A stretch of 33,740 nucleotides of DNA from NCBI GenBank assembly GCA_001789395.1, contig MFZK01000006.1, positions 1 to 33,740 of the forward strand, read 5' to 3'. Of the stretch, positions 15,755 through 23,477 are shown piece by piece. Below the pieces are notes generated by a model, which did no database searches, was not told where the DNA came from, and saw only the letters and a program-made list of their open reading frames with translations. This DNA comes from Candidatus Roizmanbacteria bacterium RIFCSPHIGHO2_02_FULL_37_13b (lineage in GTDB: Bacteria; Patescibacteriota; Microgenomatia; UBA1406; HO2-37-13b). A program made the translations under genes and the position numbers. Numbering within the stretch: position 1 is the first letter of the stretch; every line of letters starts with the position of its first letter.

Positions 15755-16739
15755 CAAAATTATTAATAGATAATTGAAACTTTTCTTTGCCTAATAACCG
15801 CCTAACAGCTATTCTAACAGCTTGATCAGATGTTTTTTTTGCGAACCAGCCAAGTTTGTGGATTTTCTCGGTATTAAGGAGAACTGTCGGCTGATCCCCA
15901 GGCCAGCCACGAGCTGTCCCGGTAAAACGGTGTCTAACATTTTTTAATCCCATTTCGTCAATAATTATTTTTGCAATATTCATGATTTTTGATGTTGAGT
16001 CTGTTCCAAGATTAACAATAACAGGAAACGGACCACTATGAACTTTATTATATGTGTAAAGTATGCCATTAATACACTCCTCGACTAAAAAATAATTTTT
16101 TTCTCCGATACCCGTTCCAAGGATTTCAAGTTCTTGGGGATTCTTTCTTAGTTTATGAATAAAATCAAAAATGATTCCATGATTTGTTCTCTCTCCAATA
16201 ACATTGCCAAATCTAAAAATCCAGGCCTGAATATTAAATAAATTACAATAGCTTGAAATAAAAGCTTCAGATGCAATTTTACCCGCGCCATATAAAGATA
16301 AAGGAATTAAAGGCCCAGACGATTCTTTAAATTTGCCTTTAACAGATTCTCCATAGATTGCTCCGGTTGAGGAAAAAAGAATTTCTTTAATATTGTTTTT
16401 TAACATTGCTTCAAGAACATTCCAGGTAGCGATAACATCATTATCCAAATCAATGCGATGTTTAGAGAATCCTGAAGGAATGTCGGTATTTGCTCCTAAA
16501 TGCCATACAATATCATATCCATTCATCACTTTTGTTAGGGTTTTCAAATCTAATAAATCATGCTTAAAGAATTTGATTTTATTTTGTTTAATATAAGATT
16601 GAATATATTGATCTGTTGATAAACTTAGATTGTCATATACAGCTACTTTAGCACCAGAAGACACTAATAGATTTACTACATGACTACCAATAAACCCAGC
16701 TCCACCGGTAATAAACCATTTTTTATTTTTAATTTTCAT
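15747..16739 (-). CDS. Nucleotide-sugar epimerase/dehydratase (extended SDR), tandem paralogue 3
   Basis: A 330-residue extended SDR with FITGGAGFIGSHV (residues 9-21), WHLGANTDI, the serine region SSTGAIYG and catalytic SLYGAGK. After RFGNVIGER it has the NHGIIFDFIHKL segment that marks it as a paralogue of the genes at 16741 and 17687. It is the third and longest of three tandem copies, with a C-terminal extension of about 15 residues beyond the common end. It begins one base after the previous gene stops. GalE/WbpP-like chemistry on a UDP- or GDP-sugar is likely; the sugar cannot be named. Confidence 0.85.
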   Translation of the reverse strand: MKIKNKKWFITGGAGFIGSHVVNLLVSSGAKVAVYDNLSLSTDQYIQSYIKQNKIKFFKHDLLDLKTLTKVMNGYDIVWHLGANTDIPSGFSKHRIDLDNDVIATWNVLEAMLKNNIKEILFSSTGAIYGESVKGKFKESSGPLIPLSLYGAGKIASEAFISSYCNLFNIQAWIFRFGNVIGERTNHGIIFDFIHKLRKNPQELEILGTGIGEKNYFLVEECINGILYTYNKVHSGPFPVIVNLGTDSTSKIMNIAKIIIDEMGLKNVRHRFTGTARGWPGDQPTVLLNTEKIHKLGWFAKKTSDQAVRIAVRRLLGKEKFQLSINNFDE

Positions 16740-16740
16740 A

Positions 16741-17682
16741 TTAATTTATAAGAAGCGATTGAACCGTCTTTCTAACTGCTTGTTTTGATGAATATTGATA
16801 CTTCCAACCGATTGAGGATAGTTTGCTATTTGTGAGACTGATTATAGGGACATCTCCTTTCCAACCTCTATCCCCCATAGAATGATTGATTTTAACCTGT
16901 TTTAAACACATTTCTTTAAGCACCATCCGAGCAATTTGATTAACGGTAATCGTTGAATCTGATGCTACGTTATAAATACTAATCCTGCTCTTATCTCTCA
17001 TCCAAATGAGATCAATTGCATTAATTACATCAGTTATATATAGATATGATTTGTTTTGTTTACCGTTCCCAAGAATATCAAGTTTTGATGGATCTTTTTT
17101 TAGACGATTAATAAAATCATAAATAACTCCATGAGTAGCACGAGATCCAATAATATTCGCAGGACGAATCATCCAAGCTTGAAAATCATATAGATTAACA
17201 AATGAAGAAATCATTGCTTCAGCAGAAAGTTTTGTCGCTCCATACATCGAAATTGGTAAGAGCGGTCCATAATTTTCAGGTATTTTTTTTTTGCCGATAT
17301 CGCCATAAACACCGCTACCGGAGGTATAAAATATTTTTTTTATACCCTTTTTTCTCATCACCTCAAGAATATTAAACGTTGCCTGAGTTGTATTTTTGAA
17401 ATCTATTGACGGATCAATTGCACCTCGCATGATATCAGAATTTGCGGCCAAATGAAAAACCGTATCAATTTGCGAATCTAGCACGTTTAGCAGATCTTTA
17501 TAATTTAGAAGGTCAGCTTTTATAAATTTGAATCTTGGATTTGTTAGATTGTGACTGATAAATTCTTTTTTACCCCAGCTTAGATTGTCAATAGCTGTCA
17601 GATGATATCCTTTTTTTAATAAAAAATCACCCAGATGCGATCCGATAAAACCAGCTCCTCCGGTAATTAAAACTTTTTTCAT
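16741..17682 (-). CDS. Nucleotide-sugar epimerase/dehydratase (extended SDR), tandem paralogue 2
   Basis: A 313-residue extended SDR. It has VLITGGAGFIGSHLGDFLL at the N-terminus, HLAANSDIMRG, TSGSGVYGD with a Ser for catalysis, and SMYGATK as the YxxxK motif. The substrate domain begins RPANIIGSRATHGVIYDFI and continues with ILGNGKQNKSYLYITDV. The ending WKGDVPIISLTNSKLSSIGW parallels its two neighbours, showing that the three arose by duplication. It sits 4 bases after paralogue 1 and 1 base before paralogue 3. The active site looks complete. Confidence 0.85.
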   Translation of the reverse strand: MKKVLITGGAGFIGSHLGDFLLKKGYHLTAIDNLSWGKKEFISHNLTNPRFKFIKADLLNYKDLLNVLDSQIDTVFHLAANSDIMRGAIDPSIDFKNTTQATFNILEVMRKKGIKKIFYTSGSGVYGDIGKKKIPENYGPLLPISMYGATKLSAEAMISSFVNLYDFQAWMIRPANIIGSRATHGVIYDFINRLKKDPSKLDILGNGKQNKSYLYITDVINAIDLIWMRDKSRISIYNVASDSTITVNQIARMVLKEMCLKQVKINHSMGDRGWKGDVPIISLTNSKLSSIGWKYQYSSKQAVRKTVQSLLIN

Positions 17683-17686
17683 CCTT

Positions 17687-18631
17687 TTACAATAAATGTT
17701 GATTTTCTTTAAAATATTTAACTGTCTTTCTTATCGCCAATTCTATCGTCACTTTGGGCTTCCAACTTAATTTATTCAGTTTCTTTATGGATAACAGAAC
17801 AAATTCATTATCTCCTTTCCAATTGCTACTCTTTCCTAACCATTTCTTTTTTACTTTTTTGTATCCGGCTGATTTAATTATTGTATCAACGATTTGATTT
17901 ATAGTTAAAACTTGCGTGTGACCGATATTATATATATTAAATTGATCTTTGGATTTTTTTATCACGGTAAACATAGCGTCAATACCGTCCAATACATATA
18001 CGGATGACTTTTTTGGCGTTCCGTCTGATAACAATATCAATTCTTTATTATTTTTCTTTAATTTTTTTAAGACATCGTAAATAATCCCATGAGTATAACG
18101 CTCACCCAATAAAGAGGCAAAGCGAAAAATATATGAAGTCATGCCATAATAAGACGCATAAGCGTTTATATAGTGTTCACAAGCTGCTTTAGTAGCACCA
18201 TAAAGGGATGTTGGACAAAGCAGATGGTCTTCGGATGTCGGATGGACTTTTGCATCACCATAGACAGATGAAGTTGAGGAAAAAGCAATTTTTTTAATAT
18301 TATTTTTATACATCGCCTCCAGAACATTTTGGGTCATTTCAAGATTTTCTCTGTGGTCTATACTATGATCACTAAAGCCTCTTTTTACATCAGCATGAGC
18401 TGCAATATGAAAAATAAAATCGACATCTTTCATCGATTGAGTCAATAATTTGAGGTCGTTCAGATCGGCTCTGATTAGTTTAAAATTCGGATTTTTTAAG
18501 TGATGTTTAATAAATAATTCACGTCCGGTAGAAAAATTGTCGTAGACAGTGACTAGATGTTTTTCTTTTATTAGACGGTCTACAATGTGACTTCCAATAA
18601 ATCCTGCTCCACCAGTTACTAGGTATTTCAT
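17687..18631 (-). CDS. Nucleotide-sugar epimerase/dehydratase (extended SDR), tandem paralogue 1
   Basis: A 314-residue extended SDR and the first of the tandem trio. YLVTGGAGFIGSHIVDRL is the NAD motif, SSTSSVYGD supplies the catalytic Ser, and SLYGATK supplies Tyr and Lys. THGIIYDVLKKLKK and WKGDNEFVLLSIKKLNKLSW match the paralogue signatures. The 48-bp palindromic element 18637-18684 lies immediately upstream of its ATG, between it and hicA, so its 5' untranslated region (or the hicBA read-through transcript) would contain that hairpin. Expression may depend on hicBA read-through or on a promoter inside hicA; none is obvious. Confidence 0.86.
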   Translation of the reverse strand: MKYLVTGGAGFIGSHIVDRLIKEKHLVTVYDNFSTGRELFIKHHLKNPNFKLIRADLNDLKLLTQSMKDVDFIFHIAAHADVKRGFSDHSIDHRENLEMTQNVLEAMYKNNIKKIAFSSTSSVYGDAKVHPTSEDHLLCPTSLYGATKAACEHYINAYASYYGMTSYIFRFASLLGERYTHGIIYDVLKKLKKNNKELILLSDGTPKKSSVYVLDGIDAMFTVIKKSKDQFNIYNIGHTQVLTINQIVDTIIKSAGYKKVKKKWLGKSSNWKGDNEFVLLSIKKLNKLSWKPKVTIELAIRKTVKYFKENQHLL

Positions 18632-18636
18632 ATTTT

Positions 18637-18684
18637 AACCCCCGAGGTTCTTATCTTTATTAATCTTGTCAAACCTCGGGGGTT
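18637..18684. repeat. 47-bp-class palindromic element, copy 1 (intergenic)
   Basis: Perfect 13-bp inverted arms, AACCCCCGAGGTT at 18637-18649 and AACCTCGGGGGTT at 18672-18684, enclose a 22-bp AT-rich loop. The last base overlaps the hicA stop codon, and the element ends 5 bases before the epimerase start on the minus strand. Further copies are at 24061, 26366, 27029 and 27076. Confidence 0.85.
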
Positions 18685-18908
18685 CATTTATTGATAAGAA
18701 CATTCTTATCTAATCCTGATTGCTGTAAAATTGAAAGAAGTGTTTTTCTTTTTAAATCTTTATTATGTAGTGGTAAAGTTACTCTTTTTGATCTGTCCGT
18801 ATTATGTTTTAGTACAACATGACTTCCTCGTTGGTGGTGTATAAAGAAATTATTTTTTTTTAGAATTTGAAGCAGTTTACGCGGCTTTACCGCCGGTATT
18901 TTACTCAT
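18684..18908 (-). CDS. hicA: HicA-family mRNA interferase toxin
   Basis: A 74-residue protein of the HicA/YcfA family, a small dsRBD-like RNase that cleaves mRNA independently of the ribosome. The family pattern is clear: PRKLLQILKKNNFF, then the catalytic-His GSHVVLKH segment (about residues 33-40), VTLPLHNKDLKRKTLLSILQQSG and a short tail. Its start overlaps the hicB stop as TAATG, so toxin translation is coupled to the antitoxin. The antitoxin-first order occurs in many bacterial HicBA pairs. The stop codon touches the palindromic element 18637-18684. Located upstream of the epimerase run on the same strand. Confidence 0.88.
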   Translation of the reverse strand: MSKIPAVKPRKLLQILKKNNFFIHHQRGSHVVLKHNTDRSKRVTLPLHNKDLKRKTLLSILQQSGLDKNVLINK

Positions 18909-19177
18909 TAAGTAAAAGATAATTTTGATAGAGGTATCTCAACACTACTAACAACAAAATTCCCCTGAGAAAACGATATATCAGCATTGTCTTTGGCTAA
19001 ACTTTCCAGATAAGCAGTAATTGCTTCGGTGATATTTTCTTTGGCTTTTTCAAAACAATCACCTTCAGAAATACAACCTGGAAGTGTAGGAACATGTGCT
19101 GTATATCCGCCTTCTTCAGCTTCCTCAAAAACAACATCATATTTTAAAATTTTTTCCTTAGTCTTTTGAATTTTCAT
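18908..19177 (-). CDS. hicB: HicB-family antitoxin
   Basis: An 89-residue antitoxin. The core is the HicB partial RNase-H-like fold: YDVVFEEAEEGGYTAHVPTL, then PGCISEGDCFEKAKENITEAI (residues about 13-55). The expected function is to bind HicA and block its active site. No ribbon-helix-helix or HTH DNA-binding domain is evident in the short C-terminus, so direct autoregulation is not obvious. A TATAAT lies only 8 bases before the ATG, so the transcript may be leaderless. Confidence 0.87.
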   Translation of the reverse strand: MKIQKTKEKILKYDVVFEEAEEGGYTAHVPTLPGCISEGDCFEKAKENITEAITAYLESLAKDNADISFSQGNFVVSSVEIPLSKLSFT

Positions 19178-19185
19178 AATATTTC

Positions 19186-19205
19186 ATTATACATAAAACT
19201 TATGT
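19186..19205 (-). promoter_or_regulatory. Candidate hicBA -10 and overlapping dyad
   Basis: On the minus strand TATAAT (plus 19186-19191) ends 8 bases before the hicB ATG. It abuts an inverted repeat ACATAA-AAC-TTATGT at 19191-19205, a possible operator. The -35 is poor. A start point consistent with this -10 would give a leaderless mRNA. Confidence 0.4.
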
Positions 19206-19232
19206 AATTTGGAAGTGAGAAATAAAAAATAT

Positions 19233-19260
19233 CTGATAATATATTATGTTGCATTATACT
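19233..19260 (+). promoter_or_regulatory. Candidate promoter for the GT2 at 19285
   Basis: CTGATA at 19233-19238, a 16-bp spacer and TATACT at 19255-19260 would give a leader of about 18 bases before the ATG at 19285. No Shine-Dalgarno is seen. Confidence 0.33.
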
Positions 19261-19284
19261 TGATTTATCTTAAATGTTATAAAT

Positions 19285-20007
19285 ATGAACCCTTTAGATT
19301 TATCCATTATCATCCCTGCCTACAACGAGGAAAAGAAGATTGCAACTGATATAGAGGAGGCATTCAAGTATCTAGGAAACTCTAAATATAAAGGAGAAGT
19401 CATTGTCTCGACTGACGGAGTAACTGATAATACCAATAATATCGTTGGGGATTTACAGAAAAAATACAAGAATCTGATACTGCTTACTGAAAAAAATAAA
19501 ATAGGCAAAGGAGCAGCAATTAAAGCAGGGGTTTCTATCGCTAAAGGCAAATATATAATGTTTGCTGATGCCGGACTTTGTGTCCCTTTTAGATACATCA
19601 ACGATGGCCTAAAAAAAATAAATGAAGGTTTTGACATGATCCTAGCCTCAAGAGCATTAAAAACCAGCAAAATTGAAAGAAAACAACCGCTCTACCGACA
19701 ATTAGGCTCAAGAATATTTAGTCTTATTGTCAGATTTATCTTGGGAATCCCTAGACAAATTAAAGACACTCAATGTGGTTTTAAAATATATAATAATGCG
19801 GTGGCAAAGGACTTATTTCAACAACTCCAAACACAAGCAATGATGTTTGACATTGAACTTATTCTTAGAGCGAAAAAAAAAGGTTATAAAATAGCAGTTT
19901 TCCCTGTTGACTGGAAAAATGATGCAGATACAAAACTTAAGCCAGTATCAGGATCGATAAAAATTCTAAATGACTTATATAGAATCAAGATTGTCTATAA
20001 GTTGTAA
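19285..20007 (+). CDS. GT2 Alg5-like polyprenol-phosphate glycosyltransferase
   Basis: A 240-residue GT2 of the dolichyl-phosphate beta-glucosyltransferase (Alg5)-like branch. LSIIIPAYNEEKKI is the N-terminal strand, NKIGKGAAIKAG the conserved loop, and KDTQCGFKIYN the characteristic C-terminal signature. Two metal/nucleotide motifs deviate from the usual: the first Asp region reads VSTDGVTDNT instead of V-x-DDGSTDNT, and the DXD site reads FADAGLCVP instead of DAD. It may be a subfamily variant or altered in donor binding. The gene stands alone on the plus strand between divergent hicBA and a convergent methyltransferase. Confidence 0.83.
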   Translation: MNPLDLSIIIPAYNEEKKIATDIEEAFKYLGNSKYKGEVIVSTDGVTDNTNNIVGDLQKKYKNLILLTEKNKIGKGAAIKAGVSIAKGKYIMFADAGLCVPFRYINDGLKKINEGFDMILASRALKTSKIERKQPLYRQLGSRIFSLIVRFILGIPRQIKDTQCGFKIYNNAVAKDLFQQLQTQAMMFDIELILRAKKKGYKIAVFPVDWKNDADTKLKPVSGSIKILNDLYRIKIVYKL

Positions 20008-20024
20008 TGAACATAAAAACAAAT

Positions 20025-20081
20025 GTCATCCCCGTGGAAACGGCGATCTATTAAATAGATTCCCGCCTTCGCGGGAATGAC
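20025..20081. repeat. 57-bp imperfect palindrome in a convergent gap
   Basis: Arms GTCATCCCCG and CGGGAATGAC flank inner hairpins (CCGTGGAAACGG and CCCGCCTTCGCGGG) and a perfect central palindrome ATCTATTAAATAGAT at 20046-20060. This layout is typical of widespread bacterial intergenic palindromic repeats. It lies 17 bases after the GT2 stop and could end transcription from that side. Confidence 0.75.
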
Positions 20082-20110
20082 AAAAAGGTACGAGAATGAT
20101 TTTTTTTAAG

Positions 20111-20152
20111 ATTGCTTCGTCTCCTTCGATAAGCTCAGGATCCTCGCAATGA
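20111..20152. repeat. CATTGCGAGG/GAAGCAATC-type dispersed repeat
   Basis: Read on the minus strand it begins TGTCATTGCGAGGATCCTGA and ends GACGAAGCAATC, the same ends as the element at 28192-28276 in a shorter form. The stop and last five or six codons of the methyltransferase at 20135 lie inside it. Confidence 0.7.
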
Positions 20153-20878
20153 CAGATCGAGAGGATTTTTTTTGCCTAAAAATAACAAGCTCGTTCCCAG
20201 AGGAAAAGATACTCCTTTCTCAATATGAAATATAATATTTAACACTCGACTTATGATCGGATTATTCTTCTTATCGCCTGAAGCAGCGACCGGATAGCTT
20301 TTTTTGGCAATTTTACTGATCCAAAATGCAATTGGAATTAAGAAAAAACCAAAGTATCTCACTTTTTCCGTCTGCAAATTTGTGGGAACGATTTTTTTAA
20401 AAGAATTAATTGAATAGCGCCTGAAATGCCCTAACTTATCATCATGAAAGCCAAAGAGATATTGCCCTGCAGGAACGGTAATTATGACCGAACCGTTTTG
20501 TTTAATAAAAGTCGTCAATTTCTCAAATGCAGTTTTATCATCTGCGATATGCTCCAACACATCTGTCGCGATTACAACATCATATTTGGTTTTATTTGTA
20601 TATTTTTCGATACCGGCCACTTCGAATTGACAATTCTTTATTTTTAACTTACGAAGATTTTTATTTGCTAAATCAATATAATCTTGATCTAAATCAAAAC
20701 CCGTGACATCATATCCATTTTGAGCTAGTGTTATTGACAACTCTCCAGATCCACAACCTGCAACTAATATTTTTTTTATTTTTTTTTCTTTTATCCAACC
20801 CAAAATGATTTCATACTTGGCATTTGCATAGGGGTCCTGGGAACGGATTAACAAATCGTTATATTGGTATTTGTTCAT
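20135..20878 (-). CDS. Class I SAM-dependent methyltransferase
   Basis: A 247-residue methyltransferase with IKKILVAGCGSGELSI as motif I (about residues 34-49), VTGFDLDQDYI, and DVVIATDVLEHIADD as motif IV. HFRRYSINSFKKIV is a segment common in membrane-associated glycan methyltransferases, and the following hydrophobic stretch (FGFFLIPIAFWI) supports membrane contact. The last residues, Leu-Ser-Leu-Arg-Gly-Ser, are encoded by the dispersed repeat 20111-20152, so the natural C-terminus has been replaced or extended by repeat insertion. It is third in the operon transaldolase, SDR, methyltransferase, with 3 bases to the SDR. Confidence 0.85.
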   Translation of the reverse strand: MNKYQYNDLLIRSQDPYANAKYEIILGWIKEKKIKKILVAGCGSGELSITLAQNGYDVTGFDLDQDYIDLANKNLRKLKIKNCQFEVAGIEKYTNKTKYDVVIATDVLEHIADDKTAFEKLTTFIKQNGSVIITVPAGQYLFGFHDDKLGHFRRYSINSFKKIVPTNLQTEKVRYFGFFLIPIAFWISKIAKKSYPVAASGDKKNNPIISRVLNIIFHIEKGVSFPLGTSLLFLGKKNPLDLSLRGS

Positions 20879-20881
20879 AAC

Positions 20882-21616
20882 TTATTTTTCTACTCTTCGC
20901 AAGGTATAAATATCTTGGGACATTTTTTTTGGATTAAACTTTTCCCAATTGTCTTTATAATGAATAAATCTGCCGGTAATACCGTCTGATTTAGATGAAA
21001 TTAGATAATCAATAAATTTTTTAAGTCTATCGACATCACCCCATTTTTTCGGTTTCTCGTCATATTTTTCATCTTTCCAAATATTTGTATTATGGGGCCC
21101 TGGAGAAATACAATTAATATCTAATTCGGGGTATTCTTGGGCTAAGGATTCAGTAAACCTCACGACAGCAGCTTTTGATGTTGAATAAGCAGTATGATAA
21201 GCGCGGGGATAAGCACTGCCACCACCGGAAAAATTGATGATTTTACCACGTTTTGATTTTAATAAATGTGGAATCGAATAAAAACACATTTGGACTGACC
21301 CAATAAGATTTATTTCAACGTTTTTTTTCCATTCTCTTAAATCATTATCTAAGAATTTACCGATCGGCCGTTGAGTCCCAACGCAATTTATCAAAACATC
21401 AATTGAATTTTTAAATTCTTTGAAGAATTTTATTACCGAGGCCAAATTTGAAACATCAACAGAATAAATTTTAATTTTGTTTTTTGATATTTTTTTTTGT
21501 AGAAATTTAAGTTTTTCTTTATCTCTACCCAATGCAATTATTGAGTGTTTTTTTGATAAACTTCCGGTTATTTCTTGTCCTATACCACCCGTTGCCCCTG
21601 TAATTAATATATTCAT
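20882..21616 (-). CDS. Classical SDR NAD(P)-dependent oxidoreductase
   Basis: A 244-residue classical short-chain dehydrogenase. TGATGGIGQEI (residues 6-16) is the TGxxxGxG cofactor motif and DVLINCVGT corresponds to NNAG. The catalytic set is Ser in IINFSGGGSAYPRA and Tyr/Lys in AYSTSKAAV; ISPGPHNTNI is the usual PG loop. It lies 10 bases downstream of the transaldolase and 3 bases upstream of a methyltransferase. The context suggests keto-group reduction on a sugar or sugar phosphate in the heptose branch; the substrate is inferred only from neighbours. Confidence 0.87.
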   Translation of the reverse strand: MNILITGATGGIGQEITGSLSKKHSIIALGRDKEKLKFLQKKISKNKIKIYSVDVSNLASVIKFFKEFKNSIDVLINCVGTQRPIGKFLDNDLREWKKNVEINLIGSVQMCFYSIPHLLKSKRGKIINFSGGGSAYPRAYHTAYSTSKAAVVRFTESLAQEYPELDINCISPGPHNTNIWKDEKYDEKPKKWGDVDRLKKFIDYLISSKSDGITGRFIHYKDNWEKFNPKKMSQDIYTLRRVEK

Positions 21617-21626
21617 TGTTAAGATG

Positions 21627-22415
21627 TTATTTTTTCTGCATCTTAATCCACGCCTCGTCGAATTGCTGCATGGTTTCTATGGTCCGTTGACTAAAAAGCA
21701 TCGCTTGTAAAACATCCGGAGATACGGTGACAATATGACCACCCGAAGCAAATGCCTCTCCGACCATAACTGCGGTTCTTATACTACCGACAATAAGACG
21801 AGGATTGTTATAATTACCTTCCTGCAGAAAAGATACAATAGCCTCAGTAATGCTTTTTGGATCTTTGTTAACCTCTGATTCTGAACCAACCCTCGGAAAC
21901 TTGGCCATAAAATCAGATCGGCTTCGATAGTTGGCAAAATCCTCTATTGTTCTTCCCCAAAAAAGACTGACAAAAGAGGTCCTTTTGCAGTGACGGGCTG
22001 CTAAAATTGCTAGACTCATCTGTTCAAAAGTCATCATCAACGTGACATTCACGGCGATATTTAATTTCGCCAACTCATATATGACTGCCAAACTCTTGGT
22101 CGTATCCGGAATTAAGGGAACCTTAACGACAATATTTGAAGCTAAGCCATTCAATTTTTTTGCTTCAGTAACCATTTCTTTTTCGGAAGCAGAGCTGTCC
22201 GTCAACTCAACTGAAACAGGCATACCCTTCATTTCGAGGCAAATTGCTTTAATCACTTTGGCGTAATTGCTTTTACTAACACCATCTGCAAGCATAATAA
22301 CCTGATTGGTCGTGACACCATCGATGACACCGGTCCGATTCCATTTCTTAATGGTGTCGAGGTCCGAACTGTCTATAAAGATTGATCTGTTGAATTGAGG
22401 CGTTGATTTTTTCAT
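21627..22415 (-). CDS. Transaldolase / fructose-6-phosphate aldolase family enzyme
   Basis: A 262-residue class I aldolase of the Tal/Fsa family, a TIM barrel. SIFIDSSDLDTIKKW and GVIDGVTTNQVIM give the conserved first strand and TTNP-like turn. Lys98 in IVVKVPLI is the Schiff-base lysine. VNVTLMMTFEQ, SLFWGRTIEDF and RLIVGSIRT are the standard later strands. Length is slightly above the short Fsa/TalC type. Transaldolase exchanges dihydroxyacetone units among sugar phosphates including sedoheptulose-7-phosphate, the entry substrate of the heptose genes at 23478-27477, so a supply role is plausible. It heads a minus-strand operon, and no clear promoter is seen in the 218-base gap upstream. 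Confidence 0.9.
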   Translation of the reverse strand: MKKSTPQFNRSIFIDSSDLDTIKKWNRTGVIDGVTTNQVIMLADGVSKSNYAKVIKAICLEMKGMPVSVELTDSSASEKEMVTEAKKLNGLASNIVVKVPLIPDTTKSLAVIYELAKLNIAVNVTLMMTFEQMSLAILAARHCKRTSFVSLFWGRTIEDFANYRSRSDFMAKFPRVGSESEVNKDPKSITEAIVSFLQEGNYNNPRLIVGSIRTAVMVGEAFASGGHIVTVSPDVLQAMLFSQRTIETMQQFDEAWIKMQKK

Positions 22416-22633
22416 AAAATCGACTCAAGAATTATATAATTGTCATAATTTACTATATTAGGGTATATAATGTCAATGTTTATATATAGACGTTAGAAGG
22501 TGAGAACGTGTGAACGTTAACAGTAAAAGAATCGCTATTAATTTTTACTCACGTAATTATAATAGTTTTCATTACTAGTGAAAGCTATTGATAAATTGAG
22601 CGCGTTTTTTGTAGTTCTAAGGTGTAACAAGAA

Positions 22634-22972
22634 TCATGAAGAGTAGATAACCTTTCCGTATTTTTTGATTTCTGCAATAAAAGGATGATATTTACTTTTC
22701 ATATCCTTTGAAGTTAATGCAATCGACTCGATACGATCAGAAATTCCAATAGTCAATCTTGATAAATTCATCATCGCTTCTATTGGATCTTTCTCAAATT
22801 CGTTAGAAACGATCGCTAAATCAATGTCAGAATAATCGTGATATTTGTTCTTAGCAAATGATCCAAAAAGAATTACTTCTTGAGGTCTAATATTATTTTT
22901 GAGAAGTGTATTGACATATTCCTTTATTTCTCTGGAAATTCCCAATGCTTTTAAGTCAGTATTTTTTTTCAT
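22634..22972 (-). CDS. MNT-type minimal nucleotidyltransferase (antitoxin of HEPN/MNT pair)
   Basis: A 112-residue DNA polymerase-beta-like nucleotidyltransferase. VILFGSFAKNKYHDYSDIDL gives the GS-x-D-x-D catalytic motif (about residues 39-58), here complete. In HEPN/MNT pairs the MNT protein AMPylates or binds the HEPN RNase to neutralise it. The start overlaps the HEPN stop by ATGA, so translation is coupled. The pair sits between the transaldolase operon and the divergent gmhB gene. Confidence 0.86.
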   Translation of the reverse strand: MKKNTDLKALGISREIKEYVNTLLKNNIRPQEVILFGSFAKNKYHDYSDIDLAIVSNEFEKDPIEAMMNLSRLTIGISDRIESIALTSKDMKSKYHPFIAEIKKYGKVIYSS

Positions 22973-23364
22973 AATAGTTGTTTAAACTTTTTCATTAATT
23001 CTTGAGTTGCCTTTAAATATTTAGCCGTAAACGCGTTTGTTGCTTTTTTGTGTAATCTCTCTTTTAAGATATCGTAACGGGCTTCAACATTAAACGTTGT
23101 GATTTCTGCTAAATCTTTCTCATTTTCTTTATCTAACTTAATTTTTGACAAATTTGCAAGACGTACTAATTTATGAATAGGTGGCGGATAAGTATTATTC
23201 ATTTTTAAAAATACAGCTTTTAGTGTTTTCTCTATAGCAAGATGACAAAAGAAAAGACACCCATCAAACCGTTTTAAATTAAATAATGCTTTTGCTGTCT
23301 TTAAATCTTCCGCAGCGCTTTCAAGCCATGCTTCCTGTAATTCTTTCCGTTCTTTTTCTTCCAT
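22969..23364 (-). CDS. HEPN-domain protein (toxin of HEPN/MNT pair)
   Basis: A 131-residue all-helical HEPN protein of the PF05168 type. ESAAEDLKTAKALFNLKRFD is helix 1 and CHLAIEKTLKAVFLKMN is the conserved second helix. HKLVRLANLSKI follows, then TTFNVEARYDILKE, where ARY is the family hallmark. It is adjacent to a complete MNT gene, the usual toxin-antitoxin arrangement, with the toxin expected to be an RNase. The canonical R-x4-6-H site is not clean here; the R and H in the ARYDILKERLH segment are farther apart. A -10-like TAAAAT lies 7 bases upstream of the ATG. Confidence 0.85.
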   Translation of the reverse strand: MEEKERKELQEAWLESAAEDLKTAKALFNLKRFDGCLFFCHLAIEKTLKAVFLKMNNTYPPPIHKLVRLANLSKIKLDKENEKDLAEITTFNVEARYDILKERLHKKATNAFTAKYLKATQELMKKFKQLL

Positions 23365-23371
23365 GTAAGTT

Positions 23372-23400
23372 ATTTTATACTATCAATCCGCTGATAACAA
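23372..23400 (-). promoter_or_regulatory. Candidate promoter of the HEPN/MNT pair
   Basis: On the minus strand, TTGTTA (plus 23395-23400), a 17-bp spacer and TAAAAT (plus 23372-23377). The ATG follows after 7 bases, predicting a leaderless transcript. It overlaps the divergent gmhB promoter region. Confidence 0.5.
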
Positions 23401-23422
23401 CTGAAGCTAAATTTTGTATAAT
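23394..23422 (+). promoter_or_regulatory. Candidate promoter of gmhB
   Basis: ATAACA at 23394-23399, a 17-bp spacer and TATAAT at 23417-23422. The predicted start point near 23429 is upstream of the ATGs at 23457 and 23478 but downstream of the ATG at 23421, which argues against the longer reading. Confidence 0.42.
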
Positions 23423-23477
23423 GTCAATAATTTACATAAAATGTTATAAAGTTAGAATGTTTACATGTTTTAAAAAA

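Noticed and set aside
18637-18684. Rho-independent terminator of hicBA
   Set aside because: On the minus strand the hairpin is followed by AAAATATG rather than a T run, and the loop is 22 bases long.
22416-22633. A gene in the 218-base gap upstream of the transaldolase
   Set aside because: No frame longer than a few dozen codons with a plausible start was seen; there are AT-rich promoter-like stretches (for example TATATAATG near 22465) but no clear -35/-10 pair for the transaldolase.
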